Below, piece after piece: positions 17,664-27,003 of a stretch of DNA of 64,000 bases. The notes under the pieces were generated by a model. It saw nothing but the letters and a program-made list of their open reading frames with translations. It was not told the origin of the DNA and made no database searches. Position 1 is the stretch's first letter. Every line of letters starts with the position of its first letter. The translations under genes and the position numbers were made by a program. The DNA comes from Nereida sp024640765 (GTDB taxonomy: Bacteria > Pseudomonadota > Alphaproteobacteria > Rhodobacterales > Rhodobacteraceae). The stretch is from NCBI GenBank assembly GCA_024640765.1, contig JAHEEK010000006.1:1-64000 (forward strand). Reading direction: 5' to 3'.

Positions 17664-18566
17664 TTACGGCTGTGCTAAGGATGATGCGGCCTGCTGTACC
17701 AAGTGGGCCACGTCATTTAGCAGTTCTGCCAGCGGGCTGGTTTTGCGCCAGATCATTCCGATTTGCCGCGAGGGTTGCGCACCATCAAGCGCCGAAATCG
17801 CCACGGGTGCCGAACGGGTCTCTACCTCAACGGCCATCTGCGGGATTAATGTGACACCGATACCCGCACCAACCATCTGAACCAAAGTTGACAAAGACGT
17901 GCCGTCTAGACCCTCCCAAGGGCGAACAGATGGGCCTGTGCAGAACGATAATGCTTGGTCGCGAAAACAGTGCCCCTCCTCCAAAAGTAAAAGCCGCATC
18001 GCCGCCAGCCCTTTTGCATCTGGTGGGGGTAACTGCGCATCAGCAGCGGGGCGGACAAGCACAAAGTTTTCTTCAAAAAGCAGCACCTCGGCAAAGCTGG
18101 TTTCGCCCACGGGCAGGGCTAGCAACGCCGCATCAATTTTGCCGTCCGCTAGTTCTTGCAGCAACTTTGGGGTCATCGTTTCACGTATGTGGATGTCGAG
18201 GCCGTCATAGCTTTGGGTCAGTGCACCGATAACTTTGGGCAAAAGATAGGGCGCAATTGTCGGGATTACGCCAAGGCGAAGTTTGCCACTTAGCTTGCTT
18301 TGTTGTGAGCGCGCCAAGTCCGTCAACTCATCGACAGAGCGTAAAATATCGCGGGCACGTTCAACAACGGTTTCACCGAATGGCGTTAGGCCTAGGTTGC
18401 GGGGTGTGCGCTCAAACAAGGCTGATCCAAGGGCAGCTTCCATTTCTTTGATCTGCATGGACAGGGCAGGTTGAGAAATTGCACACACCTCGGCAGCACG
18501 CCCAAAGTGACGTTGTTGGACCAGCGCATCAAAATATCGCAGCTGTTTGAGGGTTAAATTAGCCAT
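17664..18566 (-). CDS. oxyR: LysR-family peroxide regulator OxyR
   Basis: A 300-residue LysR-type regulator: N-terminal winged helix (around FGRAAEVCAISQPALSMQIK) and a periplasmic-binding-like sensor domain. The two redox cysteines of OxyR are present at 200 and 209 in EEGHCFRDQALSFC, matching C199/C208 of the E. coli protein; they form a disulfide under peroxide stress. It is divergent from katG across 94 bases, the classic arrangement, so it most likely activates katG. Confidence 0.93.
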   Translation of the reverse strand: MANLTLKQLRYFDALVQQRHFGRAAEVCAISQPALSMQIKEMEAALGSALFERTPRNLGLTPFGETVVERARDILRSVDELTDLARSQQSKLSGKLRLGVIPTIAPYLLPKVIGALTQSYDGLDIHIRETMTPKLLQELADGKIDAALLALPVGETSFAEVLLFEENFVLVRPAADAQLPPPDAKGLAAMRLLLLEEGHCFRDQALSFCTGPSVRPWEGLDGTSLSTLVQMVGAGIGVTLIPQMAVEVETRSAPVAISALDGAQPSRQIGMIWRKTSPLAELLNDVAHLVQQAASSLAQP

Positions 18567-18660
18567 AGGGAAAACTTATCGCATTAATCAGAAAATACAA
18601 CTTATCCTAATGGAAAACCTTTGCTAGAACTATTCTAAATTAGCAACATTGGAGATTCTC
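18567..18660. promoter_or_regulatory. Divergent oxyR-katG promoter region
   Basis: An AT-rich 94-base gap between the two starts. AACTTATC occurs twice in direct orientation (18573-18580 and 18599-18606), 26 bases apart, which suits a dimer-of-dimers regulator such as OxyR. The katG ribosome site GGAG is at 18651-18654. Confidence 0.5.
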
Positions 18661-20865
18661 ATGGACGGCGCATTCGACGACATCAACAACGAAAAATCAG
18701 GCAAATGCCCTGTTATGCACGGCGCGCACTCCGCTAAGGGGACGCAGGCGAACCAACATTGGTGGCCGAACCAACTGAACCTCAAAATGCTGAGCCAGAA
18801 CGCGCCAAGCGTCAGCCCAATGGATGCTGACTTCAATTATGCTGAAGCGTTCAAGGCCCTTGATCTGGATGCACTACGCGCCGATTTGAAAGCGTTGATG
18901 ACAGACAGTCAAGATTGGTGGCCTGCGGACTACGGCCACTATGGCCCATTCTTTATTCGGATGGCGTGGCACTCTGCGGGTACATACCGTGTGCATGATG
19001 GTCGCGGTGGTGCGGGTTCCGGCAGCCAACGTTTTGCGCCGCTCAACAGCTGGCCAGACAACGGCAACCTCGATAAAGCGCGCCGTCTGTTGTGGCCGAT
19101 CAAGCAAAAATACGGTGCTGCAATTTCGTGGGCGGACTTGATGATTCTCGCGGGCAACGAAGCCCTTGAGACGATGGGCTTCGAACCATACGGCTTCGCC
19201 GGTGGTCGCGAAGATATCTGGGAGCCTGAAGAAGACATCTACTGGGGTCCTGAAACCGAGTGGCTCGCAGACGAGCGTTACAGTGGCGATCGTGAGTTGG
19301 TACCTGTCTTGGGTGCAGTGCAGATGGGTCTGATCTACGTCAATCCAGAAGGACCAAATGGCAATCCTGACCCGTTGGCATCAGCGCGTGATATTCGCGA
19401 AACCTTTGGCCGCATGGCCATGAATGATGAAGAAACCGTAGCGCTGATTGCGGGTGGTCACACATTTGGCAAAGGCCACGGTGCCGCAGACCCCGAGCAA
19501 TATGTGGATGCGGAACCTGAGGGTGCTGGCCTTGAAGCAATGGGCTTTGGTTGGGCAAACTCATACGAGAGCGGAAAAGGTGAGCACACAATTACTTCTG
19601 GCCTTGAAGGTGCGTGGACCACAAACCCAGCGGTTTGGGACAACAACTACTTTGAGAACTTATTTGGTTACGACTGGGAGCTGACTGCAAGCCCTGCAGG
19701 TGCCAAGCAGTGGAAGCCGGTTCAGGCGGAAGCTCAAGGTACCGTGCCAGATGCGCACAACCCCGAAAAGCGCCACGCGCCTGTGATGTTCACGTCTGAT
19801 TTGGCCATGCGCGAAGACCCGGCCTACGCCAAGATCTCACGTCGCTTTTACGAAAACCCTGAAGAGTTCAAACAGGCGTTCGCAAAGGCTTGGTTCAAAC
19901 TAACACACCGTGACATGGGGCCACATAACGTCGGTCTCGGCCCGCTTGTTCCGGCTGAGCCTGAGTTGTGGCAAGATCCTGTGCCTACGGTAGATCACGC
20001 ATTGATCGATGCTGCAGATGTGACTGCATTAAAAGCGGATATCCTTGCGTCAGGTGCAACACCACAAGAGCTTGTTGCCCTTGCGTGGGCCTCTGCATCT
20101 ACTTTCCGTGGTTCAGATAAGCGCGGTGGTGCAAATGGTGCGCGCATTAGCTTGGCGCCACAAAAAGACTGGGCGGTTAACGCGTCATATGGCTTTGATG
20201 GTACGATTGCTAAACTTGAAGCTGTGCAAGCGGCCTTCAATGGCGCGCAGTCTGGTGACAAGAAAGTGTCATTGGCTGACCTGATCGTGCTGGGTGGTTC
20301 TGCGGGACTTGAGGCCGCGGCAAAAGCTGCTGGTAGCGACATCTCTGTGCCGTTCACACCGGGCCGGACAGACGCCACACAACAGCTAACTGACGTGGAC
20401 AGCTTTAGCGTAATGCAGCCCACTGCCGAAGGGTTCCGTAACTTCTTCCCTGCAGGCAACGTCCGTTCTGCGGCCGAGCACTTGGTGGACCGTGCGCAAT
20501 TGCTAACCCTAAGCGCGCCGGAAATGACTGTGCTCATTGGTGGTTTGCGTGTGCTCGATATCAATGCAGGCGGCACAAAGCACGGTGTTCTGACGGATCG
20601 CCCTGGTACGTTGAGCAACGACTTCTTCCGCAACTTGCTCTCAACTTTAGGTGCGTGGACGAATGTTGGCGACGGCACCTATAAAACGTCTGAAGGCGGT
20701 GAGTGGACGGGTACAGAAGTTGACCTTCTGTTCGGTTCGAACTCAATCCTGCGCTCTTTGGCTGAGGTCTATGCTTCCGATGATGCAGAGCAGAAGTTCC
20801 TCGCGGACTTTGTGGCGGCTTGGGTCAAGGTGATGGAACTGGACCGCTTTGATCTGGCGGCATAA
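18661..20865 (+). CDS. katG: Catalase-peroxidase
   Basis: A 734-residue bifunctional haem enzyme that removes hydrogen peroxide. The N-terminal catalytic half has distal Arg100, Trp103 and His104 (RMAWH), proximal His267 (GGHTFGK), and Tyr226 and Met252, which with Trp103 form the covalent adduct needed for catalase activity. The C-terminal half is the usual haem-free copy. I chose the ATG at 18661 (GGAG six bases upstream) over an in-frame TTG at 18649. Divergent from oxyR and closed by a strong terminator. Confidence 0.97.
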   Translation: MDGAFDDINNEKSGKCPVMHGAHSAKGTQANQHWWPNQLNLKMLSQNAPSVSPMDADFNYAEAFKALDLDALRADLKALMTDSQDWWPADYGHYGPFFIRMAWHSAGTYRVHDGRGGAGSGSQRFAPLNSWPDNGNLDKARRLLWPIKQKYGAAISWADLMILAGNEALETMGFEPYGFAGGREDIWEPEEDIYWGPETEWLADERYSGDRELVPVLGAVQMGLIYVNPEGPNGNPDPLASARDIRETFGRMAMNDEETVALIAGGHTFGKGHGAADPEQYVDAEPEGAGLEAMGFGWANSYESGKGEHTITSGLEGAWTTNPAVWDNNYFENLFGYDWELTASPAGAKQWKPVQAEAQGTVPDAHNPEKRHAPVMFTSDLAMREDPAYAKISRRFYENPEEFKQAFAKAWFKLTHRDMGPHNVGLGPLVPAEPELWQDPVPTVDHALIDAADVTALKADILASGATPQELVALAWASASTFRGSDKRGGANGARISLAPQKDWAVNASYGFDGTIAKLEAVQAAFNGAQSGDKKVSLADLIVLGGSAGLEAAAKAAGSDISVPFTPGRTDATQQLTDVDSFSVMQPTAEGFRNFFPAGNVRSAAEHLVDRAQLLTLSAPEMTVLIGGLRVLDINAGGTKHGVLTDRPGTLSNDFFRNLLSTLGAWTNVGDGTYKTSEGGEWTGTEVDLLFGSNSILRSLAEVYASDDAEQKFLADFVAAWVKVMELDRFDLAA

Positions 20866-20889
20866 GCCATTTCATAATTGAAAATTAAA

Positions 20890-20922
20890 AACGCCGCGCT
20901 TTGACTAGCGCGGCGTTTTTTT
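20890..20922. terminator. Bidirectional terminator between katG and the GST gene
   Basis: A perfect 11-pair stem, 20890-20900 with 20907-20917, loop ttgact, followed by a T-run on the plus strand and preceded by an A-rich run, so it can stop transcription both ways. It overlaps the end of the GST gene. Confidence 0.9.
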
Positions 20923-21568
20923 ATGCGGGGTAGGCCTTGCGAAGATAGTCATCTATTGCGGGCTTGTAGTGGACAAGCTCATCACTGACAGGTGCAAAGC
21001 TTTGTAGTCGCGCATCGTAATCCAGAACAGACTGGGGCCACTCAACGGGCAGGCTAAGTGCCTGCTCAAACGCTCTGATCCATGCGAACGTGACCGCAAA
21101 CCCACAGTCGCAAAGCCAAAGCGTGTCTGGGTCAAGCGGGCTGTCGCGCAGCAATAGCGCTAATGCGTTAAGGTGCTTTGTGATCTCTGCACCACCGGCT
21201 TTCACAGCGTCTGCGTTGCGGGTTTCGTGCGCTACTTGAGGATACATGGCCCGCACCGCTGGTTCGAGCCGCGTGTCATGCAGCCTGCCTTTTTCGCGGG
21301 CCTTTGCGCGAAGTTGCACTGTGTCGGGCAACATCGGAACGTCTGGATAGGCCTCGTTGAGGTACTCCGCGATGGCTTCGGAATCCGCCAACATAAAGCC
21401 TTCATCCACCATGGCGGGAAGATTCCCAGACGGAACAATCGCCTTATACTCCGCAGATCCGTAGCCGCCGGGTGGGGGCAATTCTTCCCACGCCAGCCCT
21501 TTGTGGCGCATGGTGATCCGCAATTTGGCGCAATATGTCGCGACCGGTACTGAATAAATGGTCAGCAT
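20921..21568 (-). CDS. Glutathione S-transferase family protein
   Basis: A 215-residue cytoplasmic protein with a thioredoxin-like N-terminal domain (MLTIYSVPVATYCAKLRI, then the cis-Pro segment GNLPAMVDEG and ADSEAIAEYL that bind glutathione) and an all-helical C-terminal domain. The SVPVATYC stretch resembles zeta/maleylacetoacetate-isomerase-like GSTs, but the typical SSCS-W signature is not exact. Substrate unknown. Its stop lies within the katG terminator region. Confidence 0.88.
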   Translation of the reverse strand: MLTIYSVPVATYCAKLRITMRHKGLAWEELPPPGGYGSAEYKAIVPSGNLPAMVDEGFMLADSEAIAEYLNEAYPDVPMLPDTVQLRAKAREKGRLHDTRLEPAVRAMYPQVAHETRNADAVKAGGAEITKHLNALALLLRDSPLDPDTLWLCDCGFAVTFAWIRAFEQALSLPVEWPQSVLDYDARLQSFAPVSDELVHYKPAIDDYLRKAYPA

Positions 21569-21591
21569 AGTTTTCCAATCTCAAATCAAAA

Positions 21592-21624
21592 AAGGGGCCA
21601 ACCGCAGATGCAATTGACCCCCTT
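21592..21624 (-). terminator. Terminator of the binding-protein gene
   Basis: On the minus strand, AAGGGG(G)TCAA pairs with TTGGCCCCTT (one bulge) and a run of U follows. It lies just beyond the stop of the ABC binding protein and ahead of the GST start. Confidence 0.7.
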
Positions 21625-21645
21625 GGGTTTGGCTAAGGGCGCTGA

Positions 21646-22425
21646 TTACTCAGCAAGCAGCTGCCATTTTTTGCCCAACGTGTCGAAGAAGCCCTGCTCT
21701 TGCTTCAGCGTGATCCACGTGTTGACGTAGTTGATCCACACTTGATCTGCTTGTGGCAAAAGCATCGCGATTGGCGTGGGTGCGCGACCCTCGGCAACTG
21801 GCACGATCATCAGTTGGTCGTATTGTGCGACCAGTTTGTTTGCCTCAACGTTTGAGGTGATGTTCGCGTCAGCACGGCCTGCGAGAACTTCTTGGAAGTC
21901 ACGGGCAGGGGCTTCAACGATGCGGTACTGCGCGTCTGGGAAGAACTCTTTGACTTGCTTTTCTTGAGTTGTGCCCAAAGTTGCGGCGACTGAAACGTCA
22001 GCCTTGTTCAAATCATCCCAGCTTGAGAAACGACCTGCATTTTCTTTCAGCGTCAGTGGCACGGTGGCAAGGCTGAAGTAGCTGTCTGAATACCCTGCAG
22101 CTTTTGCGCGGCTTGGCGAAACAGAGGCTGACCCCGTGATGTGGTACTGGCCCGAGGTCACGCCGCTCACCAATGTTTTCCAGTCTGTTGCAACAAATTC
22201 AACTTCCACGCCCAGATCGGCAGCAAGCTGCGTCATCACATCTATGTCGTATCCGGTGTAGCTGTTTGTCGCGACATCGCGCATTGTCATTGGGTTCCAA
22301 TCGCCAGTCGTGCCGACTTTCAGCACGCCATTTGAAAGGATTTCAATTAGGGCAGATTGTGCGGTCGCCTGTACGGAACTTGCCGCAAGAACGAGGGCCG
22401 CAGCAGCGATCTTAAAAAATTTCAT
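21646..22425 (-). CDS. ABC transporter substrate-binding protein (amino-acid / PheC-like family)
   Basis: A 259-residue periplasmic protein with a signal peptide cleaved near ATAQ-SA. It shows the family-3 binding-protein order: LKVGTTGDWNPMT, YTGYDIDVMTQLAADLG and the SPSRAKAAGYSDSYF segment. The opening motif and the DWKTLVSGVTSGQYHI segment also resemble periplasmic cyclohexadienyl dehydratases (PheC), so enzyme activity is an alternative. It is divergent from the ATPase and permease genes (127 bases between starts), which most likely form its transporter. Confidence 0.82.
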   Translation of the reverse strand: MKFFKIAAAALVLAASSVQATAQSALIEILSNGVLKVGTTGDWNPMTMRDVATNSYTGYDIDVMTQLAADLGVEVEFVATDWKTLVSGVTSGQYHITGSASVSPSRAKAAGYSDSYFSLATVPLTLKENAGRFSSWDDLNKADVSVAATLGTTQEKQVKEFFPDAQYRIVEAPARDFQEVLAGRADANITSNVEANKLVAQYDQLMIVPVAEGRAPTPIAMLLPQADQVWINYVNTWITLKQEQGFFDTLGKKWQLLAE

Positions 22426-22552
22426 GGGTATTCCTCTTTGTATTTTTAGGGCTAGTTAGGGTGAAATGGGCGGCAGGAAACTGGTAATCCCGATAAAAAT
22501 TGCGTTGCGTGTCCTTTTTTACCATCACGCAGCTCTAGGAGAAGTGTAAACT

Positions 22553-23290
22553 ATGGTTGCCTTAATTTCTATGCGAAAAGTGTCAAAGTTTTTTGACACT
22601 TTTCAAGCGCTGAAGGATGTGTCCCTTGATGTGAACCTTGGTGAGAAGGTTGTCATCTGTGGTCCGTCCGGCTCCGGTAAGTCGACGCTGATCCGCTGCA
22701 TTAACCGTCTTGAGGCACATGAGCAGGGCGAAATCATCGTAGATGGTGTGACGCTAACTGATGATAAGGCGACCCTTGAGAAAATCCGTGGCAACGTCGG
22801 GATGGTCTTTCAGCAGTTCAATTTGTTCCCTCATCTGACGGTGCTTGAAAACCTGACCCTTGGCCCGCGGCGCGTTTTGGGGCTGGATCCGAAGGCCGCC
22901 GAAGAACGTGCGATGAAATATCTTAATCGCGTTCGAATTCCGGATCAGGCTGATAAGTTGCCGCGCCAATTATCTGGTGGTCAGCAGCAACGTGTGGCTA
23001 TTGCGCGATCTCTTTGTATGGAGCCGCGCATTTTACTTTTCGATGAGCCTACCTCGGCCCTTGATCCGGAAATGATTGCCGAAGTACTTGATGTGATGTC
23101 CGAGTTGGCGCGTGACGGAATGACCATGGTGGTTGTAACCCACGAGATGGGTTTTGCCCGCCGCGTTGCCGATAAGATGGTATTCATGGATAAGGGCCAA
23201 ATCGTTGAGGTGGGCCCCACGGAACAGGTCTTTACAGCCCCGAAATCTGCGCGCTTTGGTGCGTTTATCCAACAAATTCTGAACCACTAG
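22553..23290 (+). CDS. Amino-acid-type ABC transporter ATP-binding protein
   Basis: A 245-residue ATPase of the GlnQ/HisP subfamily. Walker A GPSGSGKST, Q-loop VFQQFNLFPHLTV, signature LSGGQQQR, Walker B ILLFDEPTSALDPE and switch VTHEMGFA are all intact. It powers the permease encoded 9 bases downstream and probably the divergent binding protein. The ATG at 22553 has AGGAG 11 bases upstream; a second in-frame ATG at 22571 is possible. Confidence 0.92.
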   Translation: MVALISMRKVSKFFDTFQALKDVSLDVNLGEKVVICGPSGSGKSTLIRCINRLEAHEQGEIIVDGVTLTDDKATLEKIRGNVGMVFQQFNLFPHLTVLENLTLGPRRVLGLDPKAAEERAMKYLNRVRIPDQADKLPRQLSGGQQQRVAIARSLCMEPRILLFDEPTSALDPEMIAEVLDVMSELARDGMTMVVVTHEMGFARRVADKMVFMDKGQIVEVGPTEQVFTAPKSARFGAFIQQILNH

Positions 23291-23299
23291 GGGCGTGTT

Positions 23300-24034
23300 A
23301 TGAAACGTTTGATTGTTCTTGCGCCACTGGCCTTGCTGTTGTCGGGCTGTTCTGGAAATTGGGGGTGGTATGTAGTTGACCCTCGCACTGCCAACGGGCT
23401 TGCCAACCTTAAATTCATGGCGACAGGTGCCTACAACACCATTTTGATGTCACTGACCGCCATTCTTATTTCAGTTGTTGTCGGGCTTTTGATTGCGCTC
23501 CCAGGGTTGTCCAGCAAGCGCCGCTACCGCGCGATTAACCGAACATATGTTGAGGTGGTGCGCGCGGTGCCGATCCTTGTTCTGATCCTTTGGGTGTACT
23601 ATGGCCTGCCGCAACTTACAGGCCTGACGCTGAACGTGTTCTGGGCCGGTGTGCTGGCACTTGCCCTGTCGGATAGTGCATTTCAGGCCGAGATTTTCCG
23701 CGCTGGCATTCAGTCAATCAGCCGTGGTCAATATGAGGCAGCGCAGTCTATTTCGTTGAACTACCGTGACACGATGCGCTTTGTCATCTTGCCCCAAGCT
23801 ATCCGCCGTATCCTGCCTGCATTGGGCAACCAGCTGGTCTATATGCTCAAGATGTCGTCTCTGGTGTCGGTGATCGGGATGCAAGAATTGACCCGCAAGG
23901 CGAACGAACTGGTGGTCTCCGAATACCGGCCCCTCGAGATTTATACTATTTTGGTGTTGGAATATCTGGTTCTTATCCTCATTGTGTCTGCAGGCGTTCG
24001 TTGGCTTGAACGGCGTATGAAAGCGGCGGACTAA
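23300..24034 (+). CDS. Amino-acid-type ABC transporter permease with a lipobox-like N-terminus
   Basis: A 244-residue membrane protein with the HisMQ-type permease domain (GAYNTILMS, VEVVRAVPILVLILW, and the EAA loop around YEAAQSISLNYRDTMRFVILPQA). The odd part is the N-terminus: Lys-Arg, a hydrophobic run, then LSGC, which is a good match to a lipoprotein signal. This could be a real lipidated or cleaved leader, or simply an extra first helix. It forms a transport unit with the upstream ATPase and the divergent binding protein. Confidence 0.9.
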   Translation: MKRLIVLAPLALLLSGCSGNWGWYVVDPRTANGLANLKFMATGAYNTILMSLTAILISVVVGLLIALPGLSSKRRYRAINRTYVEVVRAVPILVLILWVYYGLPQLTGLTLNVFWAGVLALALSDSAFQAEIFRAGIQSISRGQYEAAQSISLNYRDTMRFVILPQAIRRILPALGNQLVYMLKMSSLVSVIGMQELTRKANELVVSEYRPLEIYTILVLEYLVLILIVSAGVRWLERRMKAAD

Positions 24035-24036
24035 AT

Positions 24037-25401
24037 ATGCAAAAAGATGATCTGACGACCGGCCCGATCTCGGGTCATTTCCGCGCGCTTGCGGTTCCGG
24101 CAGCCTTCGGAATGTTGTTCGCCACTCTCTATAACGTGGTCGATGTTTATTTCGCCGGCATGTTGGGCACTGAGGCACAGGCAGGTTTGGCCATTGGGTA
24201 TCAGGCATTTTTCATCATGATGGCCGTGGGGTTTGGCCTTGGGTCTGCGCTCAGCGCGCTTGTAAGTAACGCAAAGGGACGCAAGGACGGCACCTCGTCG
24301 CGCAGGTTGGCGGCCCAAGGGATTAGTTTTGGTTTGATCGCAACGGCTTTTCTGATGTGTATCGGGGCGTTTTCTGGCCCGTTCTTGATTGCGCTCGTCT
24401 CCGAGGAGGGCGCCTACCGCGATGCAGCCTTGGGGTATTTCAATTGGCTGTTGTTCGCGCTGCCTGCGTTTTTGCTGGCCTACGGTACTAATGGTATTTT
24501 GCAATCTCACGGTGATACAGTTTCGATGCAGCGTGGCTTGATGGTGGCGTTCGTGGCGAACATCGGACTGAACCCATTGTTCATTTTCGGCATTCCCGGC
24601 GTGTGGGGCGGCATGGGCTTTAACGGTATCGCGGCGGCTACGATGCTGTCACAGACGGGTGTAATGATCTGGATCTTCTCGCGGGTGTTCGCGCTAGAGA
24701 TGATGCAGGGTGTGCCCCGTGATGCGTTTATCCCCACATGGGCCAGTTTCCGTGAAATCTTTGCGCAAATGTTACCGACCACTACGGCGCTTGTGGTGAT
24801 GTTTGTCTCTGGCTTTGTGGTACAATTCGCCCTTAAAGGATTTGGTGGCGAGGCTATCGCGGCCTATGGGGTCGGTCTTCGGATTGAACAAATTTTGCTG
24901 TTGCCGGTTCTGGGTATGACCGGTGCGCTTTTGCCTATTGCAGGACAAAATTTTGGCGCGGGTGAGCATGACCGCGTTCGCGAAGCCCTGCGCTTTTGCT
25001 GGAAAGTTGGCTTTGTCATGGCCGCTATCGCGTTGCCGTCGTTATGGTTTGGCGGGCATTTTGCGATGGGGCTCTTTACGGATGATCAGGCGGTCATCGA
25101 GATCGGGGCAAGCTACCTGCGTGTCGATGCAATCCTGTTCCCCGTTTACATGATGCTCTTTTCAATCAACTCAATCCTACAAGCACTTAAGAAACCAATT
25201 TGGACTTTGTGGATCAGCATCTACCGCCAAGGTTTGGGCGTGGGCCTGTTCATCTGGGTTTTCGTAAGCCTTGCAGGCTTTGACGTGATTGGCGTCTGGC
25301 TGGGTATCGCCATGGCTGTAGCAACCGGTTGGCTGCTGGCCATGTTCGTTGCGGGACGCGTTGCAAAGCGTGAGATGGGTGGCTTGCTGCGCGCAAGCTG
25401 A
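24037..25401 (+). CDS. MATE family efflux transporter
   Basis: A 454-residue membrane protein with about twelve helices in two MatE halves, each starting with a loop of the type ALAVPAAFGML...VDVYFAGMLG and the later GLRIEQILLLPVLGMTGAL. Known role: Na+- or H+-driven export of drugs and cationic metabolites. It starts two bases after the ABC permease stop, so it is probably co-transcribed. It converges with mipZ, the two stops abutting. Confidence 0.9.
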   Translation: MQKDDLTTGPISGHFRALAVPAAFGMLFATLYNVVDVYFAGMLGTEAQAGLAIGYQAFFIMMAVGFGLGSALSALVSNAKGRKDGTSSRRLAAQGISFGLIATAFLMCIGAFSGPFLIALVSEEGAYRDAALGYFNWLLFALPAFLLAYGTNGILQSHGDTVSMQRGLMVAFVANIGLNPLFIFGIPGVWGGMGFNGIAAATMLSQTGVMIWIFSRVFALEMMQGVPRDAFIPTWASFREIFAQMLPTTTALVVMFVSGFVVQFALKGFGGEAIAAYGVGLRIEQILLLPVLGMTGALLPIAGQNFGAGEHDRVREALRFCWKVGFVMAAIALPSLWFGGHFAMGLFTDDQAVIEIGASYLRVDAILFPVYMMLFSINSILQALKKPIWTLWISIYRQGLGVGLFIWVFVSLAGFDVIGVWLGIAMAVATGWLLAMFVAGRVAKREMGGLLRAS

Positions 25402-26211
25402 TCAGAAGCTGACTTTCACGTTTGGCAGATCAAGGGCTTTGATCAATTCGCGCAGCTCGTTACGGGCGGCGACGTTTGAGATATTCATCTCCTTTACGCC
25501 AATATCGCGTAGATCAAGTAGGGTCAGCCCCCGTGGAAATAGCTCACGGAAAATAACCCGTTCGTTAAAGCCGGTTGCTGTCCGAAAACCGATGCGCTTT
25601 GCGAGCTTCCCAATGGCGGCTTCCATCTTCTTTTTGTTTACCATGTTTTGCGTACCCATACGGTTGCGCACAACGATCCAATCAATAGGCGTTAGGCCTG
25701 CTTTGGCGCGCAACTGACGCGCGGCCCATACCATTTCGGAATACACTGAAGGGCCTGTGATGTTGGTGCCTTCTGTGTCTACGTGGGCCAACAAGTCAAA
25801 GTCGATAAAGCTATCGTTTAGGGGCGTGATCAGGGTATCTGCAAGAGAGTGCGCCACTTGGCTTAACCGCGTGTGAGAGCCGGGGCAGTCGATCAATATA
25901 AAGTCATTGTCCGCATCAAGTGTAGCAACACCAGCCGTTAGGCGGGCATCATAAATGTTTTCGCCCTCCGCCAACGTTGATTGGTCCAGCTCGGGCAAAT
26001 CTAGGTAAGTCGGCGTGGGCAGTTCAAGACCTTCGGCATTCAGAAAAGTCTGGCGGTTCGTAATGTAGCGCCCCAGCGTTTTTTGGCGCAGGTCCAAATC
26101 AAGGCATCCGACACGGTGGCCCATCCGCGACAGGGCTGTGGCTACGTGCATGGACACCGTGGATTTTCCCGCGCCGCCTTTTTCATTTCCTACAACGATA
26201 ATATGCGCCAT
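25402..26211 (-). CDS. mipZ: Division-plane positioning ATPase MipZ
   Basis: A 269-residue ParA/MinD-like ATPase. It has the deviant Walker A KGGAGKST (11-18, signature Lys11 and Lys16), the DLDLRQ segment, and the Walker B-like LIDCPG. The stretch MNDSFIDFDLLAHVD-like (here LNDSFIDFDLLAHVD) and the C-terminal FRELFPRGLTLLDL are hallmark MipZ segments. In Caulobacter MipZ forms gradients from the ParB-bound poles and keeps FtsZ rings at midcell. The start at 26211 is the ATG before the AHIIVVGNEKGG strand; longer in-frame extension to 26331 lacks support. Confidence 0.93.
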   Translation of the reverse strand: MAHIIVVGNEKGGAGKSTVSMHVATALSRMGHRVGCLDLDLRQKTLGRYITNRQTFLNAEGLELPTPTYLDLPELDQSTLAEGENIYDARLTAGVATLDADNDFILIDCPGSHTRLSQVAHSLADTLITPLNDSFIDFDLLAHVDTEGTNITGPSVYSEMVWAARQLRAKAGLTPIDWIVVRNRMGTQNMVNKKKMEAAIGKLAKRIGFRTATGFNERVIFRELFPRGLTLLDLRDIGVKEMNISNVAARNELRELIKALDLPNVKVSF

Positions 26212-26331
26212 GTACTCGGCCCTTTGATTTGTCTTTTTGCATCCGCAAAGATGCTTTTGAGCGACTATATGTGGCGTTGCAACCCAATGAAAGCACAACC
26301 GCGCAACACTGGTGAAACTGTAATCAACCAA

Positions 26332-26366
26332 TGAAAAAACGCCGCCCCAGATAAGGAGCGGCGTTT
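26332..26366 (-). terminator. Terminator after rpmE
   Basis: AAACGCCGC (26337-26345) pairs with GCGGCGTTT (26358-26366); on the minus strand a U-run follows. It ends the rplS-rpmE transcript. Confidence 0.85.
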
Positions 26367-26394
26367 GAATTCAACACGCAAATGTGCGGCGGGT

Positions 26395-26616
26395 TTAGAA
26401 GCCCAAGCCAGCGTATTTGTTTTTGAACTTGGATACGCGACCACCAGTATCCATCAGCTTTGTGTTACCACCGGTCCATGCTGGGTGCGCGGATGGGTCG
26501 ATGTCCAAAGCGATCTGGTCACCTTCGGAACCCCAAGTGGATTTCATTTCAACGATATCACCGTTTGTCATTTTGACTTTGATGATGTGGTAGTCAGGGT
26601 GGGTATCTTTTCTCAT
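26395..26616 (-). CDS. rpmE: 50S ribosomal protein L31
   Basis: A 73-residue ribosomal protein. It contains HPDYH near the start and HPAWTGG and GRVSKFKNKY towards the end, all conserved in L31. The zinc-binding cysteines of the classical C+ form are absent, so this is the zinc-independent type. It lies 12 bases after rplS on the same strand and is followed by a terminator. Confidence 0.95.
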   Translation of the reverse strand: MRKDTHPDYHIIKVKMTNGDIVEMKSTWGSEGDQIALDIDPSAHPAWTGGNTKLMDTGGRVSKFKNKYAGLGF

Positions 26617-26628
26617 GACATCCGCTCC

Positions 26629-27003
26629 TTAAGATTTCTTGGGACGGTAGTTTGTTTGCTCGGCGATACGAGCAGACTTACCGCGACGCTCACGAAGATA
26701 GTATAGTTTCGCGCGACGCACACGGCCACGACGTACTACTGTGATGCTGTCAATGTTGGTGGAGTGCAGCGGGAATACGCGCTCAACACCTTCACCGAAG
26801 GAGATCTTGCGAACAGTAAATGATCCGGCAATGCCTTCACCGTTCTTGCGCGCAATGCAAACGCCTTCGTAGTTTTGCACACGGCTGCGTGTGCCTTCGG
26901 TTACTTTGTAACCAACGCGGATGGTGTCACCCGCCTTAAAGTCGGGAAGCTCGTTCCCAAGGGCCGCAACTTGTTCGGCCTCCAGTTCAGCGATCAGGTT
27001 CAT
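26629..27003 (-). CDS. rplS: 50S ribosomal protein L19
   Basis: A 124-residue ribosomal protein located at the interface of the two subunits. Conserved segments include FKAGDTIRV, YEGVCIARKNGEG, SFTVRKISFGEGVERVFPLHS and the basic RRGRVRRAKLYYLRERRGKSARI. A GGAG site precedes the ATG. Unlike many alphaproteobacteria, trmD is not directly upstream; rsgA on the other strand lies between. Confidence 0.96.
   Translation of the reverse strand: MNLIAELEAEQVAALGNELPDFKAGDTIRVGYKVTEGTRSRVQNYEGVCIARKNGEGIAGSFTVRKISFGEGVERVFPLHSTNIDSITVVRRGRVRRAKLYYLRERRGKSARIAEQTNYRPKKS

Noticed and set aside
19995..20678. Long ORF (227 codons) antisense to katG
   Set aside because: Ser/Ala/Pro-rich translation typical of the reverse strand of a well-biased gene; katG is certain.
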